Assembly: GCA_030141605.1 (NCBI GenBank)
Contig: JAQGDQ010000003.1
Span: forward strand, 1,445,501-1,509,500
Direction: 5' to 3'
DNA from: Tubiluchus corallicola
Taxonomy: Eukaryota; Priapulida; Priapulimorpha; Priapulimorphida; Tubiluchidae
Length of the DNA stretch: 64,000 nt
Shown here: piece after piece, positions 23,453 to 35,949 of the stretch
How positions within the stretch are numbered: position 1 is the stretch's first letter
Layout of the letters: each line of letters opens with the position of its first letter
Made by a program: the position numbers and the translations under genes
The notes under the pieces: model-generated
What the model saw: the letters and a program-made list of their open reading frames with translations, nothing else
Databases searched by the model: none
Told to the model about the DNA's origin: nothing

Positions 23453-24102
23453 GTAAGAAGCAGCACTAAAATTTTATTGTCAGTTATAGTCACAGTGGAC
23501 TATGTTTTTACTGTAAAAGTTGTCGTATTTTACATATAGCTAATGGGGTTGCTAGTTATTTGCACATGAATCTGGCATTTACGTTACTTGATTTGATTTT
23601 TTGTTAAGTAGGAACGCGAATTCAGTATCAAGGGAACTTAAAAATTGGAGTTTGTGGTTATTGTAATACGGTGTAGTTGTAAGTTTTTGTGTACAATAGA
23701 GAGTTCAAACGATTTCAAATTTTTCGATTTGTATTTCGACAACTGAAAATTTGTTATTTGATACGATTTGATTTCGCTTTCGGTAGAAAAAGGTTTTATC
23801 AATTATGTTTCTTGATTTTGTCTTCTGCATATTTGCCTTTCTGTACTACCAGCACACTGCATAGATTGAGAATTGATGGTGCTGTCGGCGGAAAATTTCC
23901 CTGCGACATTTTTTCTAGTTTGTGACATCTTTGTCATGTCAGCATATGATAAAGAAGGCTGATAATAATACATCTTGCCATGAAACAACACTCCAAAGTT
24001 AAAAACGAAAACGAATTTTGATTTGAACAGCAGGCTCAGTTATCGTTACCGTTACCGTCGAAGAATACAGGTTAAGCATAAATAGCTTATGGACCTCTCC
24101 AC

Positions 24103-24151
24103 TCTTCCTTGTTTACTTTATTAATGTTCTTCCTTGTTTACTTTATTAATG
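24103..24151. repeat. Two-copy 25-bp tandem repeat at the retrotransposon 3' end
   Basis: The unit TTCCTTGTTTACTTTATTAATG is repeated twice on the plus strand, immediately downstream of the minus-strand element's stop codon. Short tandem repeats at the 3' end are common in CR1/L2-like elements. Confidence 0.7.
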
Positions 24152-25470
24152 TAAAATGTGAACAAAATAGGTGGCCACACTGCGATCATGAAGCATAGCA
24201 CAGGGTTTCTTGTTGCCATTGTGGCAACCTGGGGTCTATGTATTTTTCAGGATTGCATTTCCAGTGTCTATCGAGACGAGACTTAAACTGGCCGGGATTG
24301 GAGGCTTGAACTACAGTGTCAGGCAGCGTGTTCCACTCATTAATTACTCGCCTTGCAAATGTGAATCTCCTTCTACTCCACCTTTGGGGAACTGTTCTGT
24401 TCTTGATTTTGTAGGAGTGACCTCTGGTACCATGATATGTATGACGATGGAAAAATATTTCGCTGTTGATGGTTTCTATACCTTTAAGGATACGAAATGT
24501 TTGGATTAAATCTTGTGTTTTGCGTCTGTACTTCAGAGTTGTAAGGCCCAGAATCTTAAGTCTTGCAACATATGGTAAATGAGAAATAGCAGGTACAAGT
24601 CTAGTAGCTCAACGTTGTATACTTTCAATTTTCCTTATCATGTCTTGACGATTTGGGCTCCAAATCACATCACCATAAGCCAGAATAGGACGAACCATTG
24701 ATTTGTATAGTTTGGTCACCATAGATCCGTCAAGATAAGAGAAACTACGTTTGATTAAAGTCAGTCTTCCATGTGCTTTATTAACAACATTGTTTATATG
24801 TGTTTGAAAATTAAGCATATTGTCGATGGTGACACCCAGATCTTTTTCTTCTGTGACGCTTATAATTTCTCTAGAACTTTGTCCATGTGCCATTTTATAT
24901 GTACGACCTGCAATATCATGCCTTCCAATAGTCAGGAGCTTACATTTTTTGGTGTTAAATTCCATTTGCCATTGGCGACACCATTGGTCAGCATAGTTAA
25001 TATTATTTTGCATGACCTCAAAATCATCCAGGCAGCATGCTTTTCCATATATTTTAGTGTCATCTGCAAACAGGCTCTTACCGCAGTTGAAAACTTCAGG
25101 AAGATCATTTATGTAAATAGTAAATAAAATAGGTTCAAGCACACTTCCCTGTGGTATACTACTGGTCACATTTACCCATTCTGATTCTTGCCCATTGACA
25201 ACTACACATTGCCTTCTCCCACAGAGAAAACTATTAATCCATGTTAGCGGTGACCACAAATTCCGTATGATTCAAGTTTTTTAAGCAGTCTCAGATGGGG
25301 TACTCGATCAAATTCTTTTAAAAAATCGTAATAGATAACATCAACGTCGCCTTTATTATCAAGTAAATCCATCCATTCTTCAAGAGAAACTAATAGATTA
25401 GTAATACAAGATCTGCCAGTTCTGAAGCCGTGTTGACTTCCAATTTCAGTTGACAATAATAAAATCTAGA
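24103..25470 (-). mobile_element. 5'-truncated CR1/Jockey-like non-LTR retrotransposon (reverse transcriptase C-terminal half)
   Basis: Conserved blocks read QHGFRTGRSCITNLL, YYDFLKEFDRVPH, WINSFLCGRRQ, SIPQGSVLEPILFTIYIND and LFADDTKIYG (catalytic FADD). Downstream come the thumb region (CKLLTIGRHD, DLGVTIDNML) and the tail, IQR then RRRFTFARRVINEWNTLP and RHWKCNPEKYIDPRLPQWQ, to TGA at 24186-24188. A frame break near 25245-25260 splits the reverse transcriptase into two frames and the tail has another near 24610. No 5' endonuclease or ORF1 is present, so it is 5'-truncated at about 25470. Most frames are still readable, so it is younger than the neighbouring element at 21290-22880. Confidence 0.88.
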
Positions 25471-26010
25471 ACCAGGTCAATATTTCTCCCGCTAACTAAT
25501 GAAAAGTTGAGCATTTTTCTTAATAGTGTTAGATATAGCTGCAGCTAAATCTCTCGAATGTACCTGCGTTAAGTAAGTTCTGCAGGGGTGTGAAAAATCT
25601 AGCACGTTAATTGGGCAGTCAAATGATTGACATTATGCTTGACCCCAATGCAGGTGCTGTCGAGACATGTCAAATAGCAATAAACCGATGATAAAGCCTG
25701 AAAAATAAAATTGGAATTAAAATCTAGATGGGATCATTTAATTTAACCTGCACTTTTCTCTAGATAGGTGACCATAGCCTAATGAGCCTACATCAATACG
25801 GCTATGAGGGAATGACCATGCAATGTGCAAGCCTTCAAAAAATTAAAGCATACATAAGCATTTAACTGTGATTCGTAAAAAAATTAACGAAAAGTTAGTA
25901 TCATTCACACTGCAAACTAACATGACGAAAATTAACAAAACTACCAATAATGATGTGGAATAAGTAGCGCAACAAAACTCAGCAGTGGGACTGAAATGCT
26001 TAATATGCTG

Positions 26011-26788
26011 TAGAGATGCCTCGAATATGAAATTACCGAATGCGAATCTCATTTTATAATAATTTTCGAAACCGAATCGAATTCGAATCTCATTTTTTCA
26101 GATAGCTCTTTCAACTGAATCTTTTTCGAATATACACAGTTTTCAACCAAATTATCACAGATTGGTAAGGCAGCAGTGTTTTTCACAAAGATTACAGATG
26201 ACCTGTCTGAACAGCACTTTTGACAGTAATTCTGCAATAATAAAGACTAACAATATAAAATTATCTGTATTCAAAAAATTCCTTGCAGTGCCATTACCTC
26301 CACTCTATGAGTCAGTGTAACATGGATGACAAAAAACCGCATTTGTCTAAGCCACATCGTGCTTTGTTAGCAAAACCATATTCTGTCAAGGTAATATACA
26401 AATCTTAGCGTTTTTGTTGAAACAAGCAGTTAAAATCATAATGCAGTACGTGCTTTCATGTAGGTTTTCATGAGGTGGACACACACTAAAATTGAATATG
26501 GCAACATTGGCATATTTAATATTTCAAACAGGGCAAAATTATCAAAAAGGGCAGCGATCTTAGGATTTTGCCGAAAAATTTAAAGGTAAATGAATGTATA
26601 ATACTTTTATAATAAAGCACTACAAAATCACCTCTGCATCTGAAGCTAAACTGTTTTTTTTTAAAGTCTCTGTCGAATCGGATAGGATCTAAGGCAACAT
26701 TGAAGTTCAGCAGATCGAATCGAATGGAAGTTTCGATTCAGATTCGGTTTCGAAGCTGTAGTTCTGTCGGAGCTTCTTGGCATCCCTA
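26011..26788. mobile_element. Non-autonomous hAT-type DNA transposon with 8-bp target duplication
   Basis: Terminal inverted repeat TAG(A/G)GATGCC at 26011-26020 and 26779-26788. Flanks are ATATGCTG (26003-26010) and ATCTGCTG (26789-26796), 7 of 8 identical, as expected for the 8-bp duplication of hAT elements. A perfect subterminal inverted repeat TTCGAAACCGAATC lies at 26065-26078 and 26741-26754. At 778 bp with no transposase frame, it is non-autonomous. Confidence 0.82.
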
Positions 26789-27839
26789 ATCTGCTGCATG
26801 TTTGGCCTGTGCCTTTTGAGCATGGGATCATACGGGAAAGCAGTTGAATGAAATATGATTGCAGCACTCAAATAATTTTGTAGTAAGAATATGCCAAAAA
26901 TTACAAAACGTGCTGTAATTTTTACTAATATTTCATTTTTGTACTTTCTTATAAATTCAGCAATTATTATGGCTTGATCGGCTAACAGTTTACCAAATGA
27001 ATTAATAATTTAATGACGAGCTTATTCAGATTAGAACTTGTTCACCGATCACAACTGAACACCACTGTTTGTTTACCGAACACTAATCAGCTCGGCCCAT
27101 TATTAAGCTAACTCCTAGTACAGTTTGGTTAATAAAAGCTGTGATTTATGTATTAATTCTACTGTGAATTTAGTACACAAAAATGTTTCTTAAGTAATAT
27201 TATTAAGTTTATTAAGCAATAATTTCTGGTTCTTTGATCTTATGATTCCTATCAGGTAGAGCTTTCATAGGCATCAAGCATGTCTGAAGTAGCCATTATG
27301 GAGGTATTTTTGTAATTTAAAATTAATTGTAACTGTAATCGTGATTGGTTCTTATGGATGGTGGTTTTTCAGTTGTAACTGAAGTTAATGTTGACTTTCG
27401 AGAAATGTTTATCAGTTGAAAAGAATAACAGCTATGATGAGCTATATAGTTGTAAAAAGCTGTTTTTACTGTTCTGTTTACTGCAACTGCCTGCTGTACC
27501 GTGGGTAAATGCAGCAGCTATCTAGAGTTAAATTAAGCATGTTATTGGAAAAGCAATGTGTTACATTAACTGTGCAAAAATCAATATTCGATACGTAATA
27601 TCATGATTCTGTGATTTAGCTACACGTTCATCATGTACTGGAACATTCTTTTATATATAAAAAAGGGAAAAAACCACTAACCATATTGCTGCATATTTCC
27701 TTTCACCTGACATCATTAGACAAAAATTTCTTCATTGATTACGATTAATTACAATAAGCTTTGCATTTATTCTCACTTTTCTATGTTAGGTACCAAATAG
27801 CTGAGCTGACAATTAAGAGGAATCAATCAAATTATCATC

Positions 27840-30800
27840 ATGAATCGAAAGCAAAAATATACTGTCAATGACGGCAAGAATGAGCTGGGCACAGAACAGG
27901 AGATGGTGCCAATGAACGAAAGTATTACCCACCCCTCTTCTCCACCAAATCATTATGGAGGTAGTTATTTACATTTATGTCAATATTTTTTGATTTTTAT
28001 TTCGTTTTTCAGGCCGTAATATACAGACTCATCCAGAAAAAAACATTCCCCTTGACCCTTTATCTTGGTAGAGGCATTTGCAAAAGAGATTCACATCACT
28101 GTGTAGCTCAGTTTCTTTCTCAAGGAGATATAAGTTCCCGTATGGAGGGATGCGCGTTAGTTTTGGGGAATGGTTTTGTTCGGACAACCGTGTAATTGTT
28201 ATTTCTCTTAAGGATCTTTTGTCAGAAGTCTAGATTTTATTACTTAACCAAGCTAAATTGCAATGCAGAAATAGTATAAATTGAATCCCAGGATCAGTGC
28301 CTTCATAGAAAAAGATTGCAAACTTCTGTTGTTTATGATACTTCTGTGATTATTAATATCTAAAGGCAAATCGTTTTGTTGCCTGAACCTTAACTGCATC
28401 CTTATATGCTACTACATTGCTTACAGGTGCTCGTAGTTGTAAATTGAGATTTGTGTAAACCATAATACTTAAACATTGTATAATTTATATATTTTCGATC
28501 ACACTGTAGTCTTATTCAGTAATGGCTTTTTTTACGTACTACATCATGGTTTTACATATAGAAAGCATAGTAACTGGTGCAGTCCTTTTAAATACGACCT
28601 GCGCTGTAGCAACTGTGTTTGGGAGTAAAAATTTGGTACATGCCTGATAATTTTAAGAGCGGCCAGTAAGATAGGAAAATTACATCAAAACAGTGGCTAT
28701 GAAGCAAATCTACATTGGCGTCCTGTTGAACAACAATGAAATTGCGAAATTAATCATTATTGTGAGGCGCACAATACTGTACATTTGAATAATTATATTA
28801 TTGTACTATATTTCATTACATACACTAAATTATATAATATCAGATATCATACTCTATATTAGTTATATATGCATTTTAGACAAAAATTTTGGGGTTAGCC
28901 AAGTACTTTTGGCACAGTCTCAAACATGTGATCCGGTTTTTAACTTTTTTTACAAACTTGCAGCCTTTGTTTAATATAAGTCTTTGTTACTTTTACATTT
29001 AAAACTGTTTGGTAACAGATGCAGTAGTGTTCATTTGTTTTTACATACTTTGCCATTGTTTATGGATTGACTAGGCCCATACGTTAACTTTTTCTGTGTA
29101 GTATTCAACCACATGTATTTAAGAGTGAGTCTTTTCATGTTAGACACACCAGGTCGAGCGGAAAAACAAGAATCTGAAAACCTGCTCAGTAAACCAGTTA
29201 CACTGAGTCCAAGCTGGGAAGAACAAAACAAACCAGAGGAAGAGTTGAATTTTAAAACAGTTGTTGTTACTGGACCTGAGCCAAGAGATAGGTGAAATGA
29301 AAACAATATATATATATATCATAGCTTACAACTTTCTTAAGCAGACATTAATTCTGGTTAAAATGAGTGCCACAACTTATTTGTAATAAGCCCTTATGCA
29401 GAAATAACTTTACATAAAAAATGTTAATAAAAGACTCTTCAAATATATATGCATTTCTTGTAATTTTAACTAGCACTTTTTTAAACACTTCTGTTATTTA
29501 GTTGAAAGTGAACAAAGAATTTTTCAATACATGTGTAATGTAAATATTTTAGATTTTATATCTGACATAATAATTTTAGATTTTACATCGTATATATCAT
29601 TATGTTGCTACATGGAATTGGAGTACTTATGCCGTGGAACATGTTCATAACAGCACAGGCCGTAAGTAATATTTTCTGAACAGTCACTAAACAAAATGTA
29701 TCATGCAAACTAGCATTTTATAAGCTTTTAATTTGATTAGACCACAAGCATTTTGTTTTCATGCTTTTGAAATATTTTACCAGCTCTCCATAACGAGTAG
29801 ATCTATATGCATATATAGAAAGCATATATGCTTTTGGACAAAAAACAATTTTCAGCCTAAATTTTAAACTTTTTTATTTATGTGTTGTAACAAATTAAAT
29901 TTAAAAATTATCAATTTAAACTATAATTAGGTAAGAAACCATTTAATGCCATTTTTATTTTAGTATTTTACTGAATACAAACTAGCTACAGAAGCTAGCA
30001 AAGAGAGCGAATACCAAAAGAATTTTGTGAGCTATTTAGGCATCTGTTCCCAATTGCCAAATGTTCTTCTTAATCTCATCAACTTGTTTGTCCAGTTTGG
30101 GTAGGTACCATTTACTTTAAATCTGTTAACTTGGTTCAACATAAAATATTTTGCTTTTGTGCATCAGAAATGTTCTTAATGTCACTCATGTTTGTAATTA
30201 GATTATTAAAAATCCTTCAACAAACAAATTCTTTACAACGAAGACATTTATAAAAAATCAAAGTTTTTGGTCCACCAAAAAAATTAGAATGGAAAATAAA
30301 AAATATATCTAAATAAAATACATAATGTTATTTTTATAATTTATAATGTTATCTTTATAATTTATATTTTAAAATTCGTAATTTTTATAATATAACTTGT
30401 GTCACATCATCATGCACTAGAAATTCCATGTTTATAGCCAAGAACTATAGTTTCTAGTGCTCAAACAGGTTGCTAAAATAAAACAGCTCAAACAAACGGC
30501 AGGTTACGGTTAGGTCGGCTTTATCAAATAGAGACAGAAGAATAAACCTTCTGACGGAGTGTTATTAGAAGAAAGAAATAGCTACATAGAACTCTTTGTC
30601 ATCTAAAGCACAAATAAGAATCAAACTTACAGTTACACTAAGCTGAATATTGAAACTGTTAAAACTCAATGTTGTGAGGAAGTAAAATATTGTGAGGGAA
30701 AATTTTAAATTACCAGATTTGTCAGAAATTTTTTGGATAAACACTGATTCTAGATAGTGTAGCTAAGTGTTATTCCTTGAAGCAAAATGACAATGCTTTG

Positions 30801-31658
30801 CAATTTTCTTAGTTGTATATATATATATATATATATATATACCTCATTGAATGTAATAGTAGTTTTTACTAAAGTAGTATAATATCAGTAGCAAACTCAC
30901 AGCCTTTGCTGAAGTTATCTTGTATGTCTTTATTTTTATTCTTTTATTATTTTAAGTAATAGAATTTCAATAATGAATTCTAGGTCTTTGGTGAATTTAA
31001 TCTTTGTCTTTTTAGTGGCAATCCCAGAGTGCGCATTCCATGGGCTATTGCAGTCATCGCAATAATATTTATAGTCACAACAGCACTGGCTATGATAGAC
31101 TCCAGTGAATGTAGGTGTAAAATATTATCCATAATTAATTGTTAAAGATGCTCAGTATTTTTGTAGCTTGCAGTGCAAAGAGTATGAGAAAGTTGAAAAA
31201 TGTTGTAGTTATTAATGTTACCTCTATACACTGTCATACAAAATTTATTAGCAGGTAAACCTTCATTCATGAATTGCAAGAGTCAGTACACCAGTACCCC
31301 TTTGCAAAGTTTCTAGTGAATGTGTTTTCATTTTTTCTAGTCGAGTGAAAATGTTTACCAACAAGTTTTATTACCCTGCTCGGTATTGGGATAAGGTAAT
31401 ACAGTAAGCATCCCAATCTTACCTAACGATGCTAATGCATTCCAGCAAACTCTCAATATAAAATGAAACATTGGAAAATGAACTTATACCTGTTATAAGA
31501 AACAATGTTCGACCATTCTAATGAATTTCAGGGGCAAAGTCAGTAATGCTCATATAAATCAATCATTTTAAATTTACAGGTACAATGATTTTGTAGACAT
31601 GATTGTGGCATACAGAATTAAGCATTCTCCCATCCCCCTCCCCCTCCCCTCCCTCCCT

Positions 31659-31715
<57 letters not shown>

Positions 31716-31737
31716 CCCCGCCCCCTCCCCTCCCCCC

Positions 31738-31769
<32 letters not shown>

Positions 31770-34700
31770 CTCTCACTCTCTCTCTCTCTCTCCATTAACG
31801 GATCAGCAAGGCCTACCAGTGATTGTCTGCCAGTTCAGCAACTGTGCTAGTAACAGGCTTTTTTTATAAACTGTGACCAGAATGTAAACAATATTACAGT
31901 ACTTAGAAAGTCAGGCTAAGCTATTCTTGCTAACATAAAACATGTGACATTAAGTGATAAAAATGTCAAGAATGTAGCATTGCTAAACAGGATGTCCCTA
32001 GGCCATCAACAGGGGACTTAATTTAATAACAATGTATTTTTTCAAAAATACTGAGCAATCATATAAAAGTGAATAAAAATACAGAGTAATCATATAAGAG
32101 TAAATAGTATAGTGTCTCATTCTTACGTATGCAGTCTGTCTCTGCACATGCATAGCAAAAGTTGAAATTTAAAAAAACTTGATCGTTTTTATATATGAAT
32201 TGTCATTTATATGCCAAAATGAGATGAATACTTTAAAAGAAAAAATCATTAGAATTTAAGATTCCAATTTCGGATTTCTTATTTGAGTTACACAGTTTTA
32301 CAGTGTTTGGAAAAACTGTGTTGATTGAAAATTTGTTTTTTGAATGGTTTTCTTAGACCTAAAGGACATTTCTGATTTACCTATTTATTTTCATTCCAGG
32401 GCCTGGAATATTTTTTGGTATCACGATGGCAAGTGTGGTTATTATGAACAGTAAGGAAATTTTCTTTTAATTTCCAAGATAGTACATCCTAAATTTTTAT
32501 ATTTAAGAAGACAGTTTTTAATATTCCTGTTACATGCTTATTTGCTCAATTTAATTATGTTTGTATTACTATTACAGGTGCAACTGGTGTGTATCAAAAC
32601 AGTGTGTATGGCATGGCCGGTCCTCTTCCCATGAAATATACGGGTGCTGTAGTATTAGGAAACGTAAGTTGTTACTTACAAATGCATTGTATCTATGCTC
32701 ATAATTAGTAAAAAGTGTTTTGTGTGGCTTATTAATTTCACTAATTGTGCAGATCAAATTTTTGGACATCGTGTAATTGCCTTTTACTCAGCTGTGTGTT
32801 TAAAAATAATTTTGCAACATTATTGAAAGTTTTGTGCTATTAAAACTTGGTGTAAAGTAAAAAGTCTTGTATAACAGTAGACCAATGCAGTTAGGTTTAA
32901 AATAACATCACTGAACTGTAATTTAGTTTGTGATGCAGCTATGGTACTGACAGAGTTCAGTTGTCTCAACTTATTTCTATAGAATGTGAGTGGTACATTG
33001 ACGTCTATCATCAACATATTAGCCATTGCTTTGGCTCCGGATCCCCAATCTTCTGCCATCTGGTACTTCATCGCTGCTCTTGTTATACTTCTCATCTGTT
33101 TCGACACATACTTTGCTTTACCACTATTAGTAAGTTTTTTCTCTTTAATAGCCAAATTTGGTATACCTTCATTACTATGCAGTCACTTTGGACTTTTCTT
33201 TAGTACAGTGCCAATTCTGTTTTATTAATTTAAAAGTTTTGTGACAGATATTATATTAAAAATTAAACAAGTTGATCTTTTTAGTATTTACTGTTCAGTC
33301 AAATATCTAGTCATTCATATGCTTTTCTTCAGATTAATAAAATTGTCTGTTGCTAATTTACATGTGTTGTTTTAGCGCTTTTTCAGATTCTGGGAAAAGC
33401 AAGCTCAGATTGGCAAGGATGGAAGTAAATCTTCAGGTCTTCCTCCATATTGGCAGATCTTCAAAAAAGTAAGAAATGTCGGTTTTACAACATAGTGTCA
33501 GGTAATTTAACCGTCACCTTGAGCAACCAAAAGGAGCTGGTTTCGTAATTTAACCCTCACTTTTGTTGAATAAGAGGAGCTGGTTTATTTGCTGTTAACT
33601 TTATCCATGGCATTGTCTATTTGGGCTTTCAGTAGCTTAACATTGCTTTTTATACACACTCTGGTTTTCTAAAATTATTTTGTTTTTTAGGTTTGGGTGC
33701 AATGCTTTAACATCTTCTTCATATTTTTTGTCACATTGACTGTTTTCCCTGCCATGCAAGTGAAAGTAGCAAAGCTGGATGATGATTTCTTTATAAATGG
33801 TACATATTATAAATCATGGTTTGTCAAGATTAGTTATGTAAATTGACTGACTTTAAAAAATCTAATTTGTATGGTAATGTAAGTTTTGTTTTTGGAACAA
33901 TTTTTAGCAATTTTTGAGCTTGGTCAATAGCGAATTAGTGAAGGAAGCACTGAAATTTTTTGCTAAGGTCTACGACCAAATGGTGAATTTAAACATTGTT
34001 TTATTTACAGATACTTACTTTCAACCGATCATATGCTTTCTTTTCTTCAATGCATTTGCGATGATTGGAAATGCAATTGCCTCCCTAGTGAAGTTTGTAA
34101 GTATGTTTTTCTCGTTCCATGCCCATGAAAAGTAGACTAAGTATTTAGACATATCAGTAATTAGCCTAACACGGAAATTTACGATAGCCGTCTCATTTTT
34201 ATCAGCAAGGGTAATATTGAAGTAGTTACGGTGTATGTTTAGCAACTGAATTTAACCCTTTCACTACGGAAGGCGGCACACTCCCGCTTATGTTTTTCAT
34301 ACTAGGGACGGAAAGCGGTAGACAGCCGCCCAAACTCAGCACTAAGCTCATTCACCCAGGTCTGTTTATTTCACTGCTACGGCTCGTATGCGTGTGCATG
34401 TGTTGAAATAAAACTAATATTTAATATTAGTCCTTAATAACGAACAACTATTTGTTTATTTACAAGATTTTGCATTGGTAATACACCATAAGAAGTTATT
34501 GTCAAATGTGCAAAAATCGATGTGGTCCAGTTAAAAAACAACTACGTAGTGAAAGGGTTAAGCAAGATTCATATTTAGTAAGAAAAACTATTTCTGGGAG
34601 CTGTCATCTACTGTATCTGTCCCCAGGTATTTACCCCTCAAGCCGTATATACATCTGAGCTTGGCTAAGACATCTACGCCAGCCAAGTGTCTCCTATTAG

Positions 34701-35949
34701 AAGAGACCATCTTTGATAGTGAGGGAGTTTCCAGTCCTACCACAAACATCTACACTGAATAAACTCTGCCAAAGATTGTTACTACGTAATCCCTGCTTGC
34801 AGACCTTCAAACTGTATAAAAAAAGTGCTGCTGAATGATTTCTGAAATTAATAAAATACTGTATTTTTAGTCTTTTTTTAATACATCTTGTTTTTGTGAG
34901 GCTTTTGAATTATTGTAAAGCTGTCTGAAAATTACTAAAATATTGTATTTATTGCAGATGGGTCCTAAGTACCTCTGGATACCCTGTATTTTGCGAGGTT
35001 TGTTCATTCCGGCAGTAATGTTCTGTAACTACTTCCCGGATATTAGAGGATCTCTCCCTGTACTCATCCCTAATGACTACGCCTATGCTGCAATATCTTT
35101 CCTGCATGGAATAACAAGTGGTTACTTCAGCAGTTTGGTGATGATGTACACACCTGGGTATGTTCATTTTCGTTGCATACCAGTCACTATTGATCTTCGT
35201 AATTTATACTGTATAATATTTTACCACATTTAAAAATAGCAATCTGCGACCATTTTGATCATAAAGAATAAGTTATTGGATACAAATTTGGTCAGCGGCA
35301 TTGTTAGCTGTGGCTTTAATTAGCAATAGGCAAGCCACTTGTAATCTGATCAACAGTGGTTTTATTTGTTTGACTGGATTGTTTCATTTAAGTCTTGGGC
35401 AGTGTTCTTGTGTTTTTACAGAAGTAATTAAGCACATGTAGAAAAAACTGGTGTACCTCATGCCCTTTTTCGGTATTATATAACTTCTAAGTATTGTACC
35501 CTTTCATTACAAATAAACAGATTTTGCACAAAGTATTGTACCACATTCTGGTTTTATAGCTGCGTGTGTCTGTCTTTTATTTTATTTTAGAATTTTAAAA
35601 TAGATATAGTAGGCTCTTCATGAATACCAACTTGTCCCAAACAAATTAGCTATAAGAATTTAATTTTTTATTGAATTTTAAATAACATTGTGTTTCTGCC
35701 AAACGTGTAGATTCTAAAAAACGAATGATACATAATTCATGTACATCTGTCAATCTATTATTTATCTAATTAATTCATTTGTTGAGGATGCAAGCTTGTT
35801 TCTTTATCAACATTTGTTTTAGGTTGGTTGAACCGCAATATGCTGGAGTTGCAGGTATGATGGCCGCTTTCTTTCTTGTTCTTGGAATCTTTGCTGGAGT
35901 TAATTTCTCACTAGTAATGGCTAAACTTGTAGAGGCGATTGGTAAATAA
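27840..35949 (+). CDS. SLC29-like: Equilibrative nucleoside transporter (SLC29/ENT family)
   Basis: Facilitated diffusion of nucleosides across membranes. Thirteen coding exons: 27840-27960, 29144-29291, 29580-29661, 29964-30100, 31016-31110, 32400-32450, 32578-32663, 32983-33129, 33376-33468, 33691-33799, 34011-34096, 34958-35157, 35823-35949, totalling 1482 nt and 493 aa; every junction is GT-AG and in phase. A hydrophilic N-terminus of about 95 residues precedes TM1, HGIGVLMPWNMFITAQA, the ENT signature. QNSVYGMAGPLPMKYTGAVV is the conserved TM5 block (GLAG-LP-YT-G). The intracellular loop is short (FWEKQAQIGKDGSKSSGLPP). The C-terminal block with NDYAYAAISFLHGITSG and LVEPQYAGVAGMMAAFFLV is typical. 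Length is slightly above the usual 450-475. The first ATG is preceded by an acceptor at 27789, so upstream leader exons exist. AATAAA at 37551-37556 is a possible 3' end. Substrate specificity (nucleosides, bases or monoamines) cannot be read from this. Confidence 0.94.
30815..30841 (+). repeat. (TA)n microsatellite
   Basis: About 13 TA units in an intron of the nucleoside transporter. Confidence 0.95.
31630..31793 (+). repeat. (CT)n / (TATC)n compound microsatellite
   Basis: Pyrimidine tract with CCCT, CT and TATC units in an intron of the nucleoside transporter. It produces Leu/Ser/Pro-rich frames that are artefacts. Confidence 0.95.
34256..34557. mobile_element. piggyBac-type MITE with TTAA target site
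   Basis: Perfect 13-bp terminal inverted repeats CCCTTTCACTACG (34256-34268 and 34545-34557) flanked on both sides by TTAA (34252-34255, 34558-34561), the diagnostic piggyBac target duplication. At 302 bp with no coding capacity, it is non-autonomous. It lies in the transporter intron between the exons ending 34096 and starting 34958. Confidence 0.9.

Noticed and set aside
31599-31869. Two Ser/Leu/Pro-rich plus-strand frames
   Set aside because: Low-complexity translation of a CT/TATC microsatellite inside an intron.
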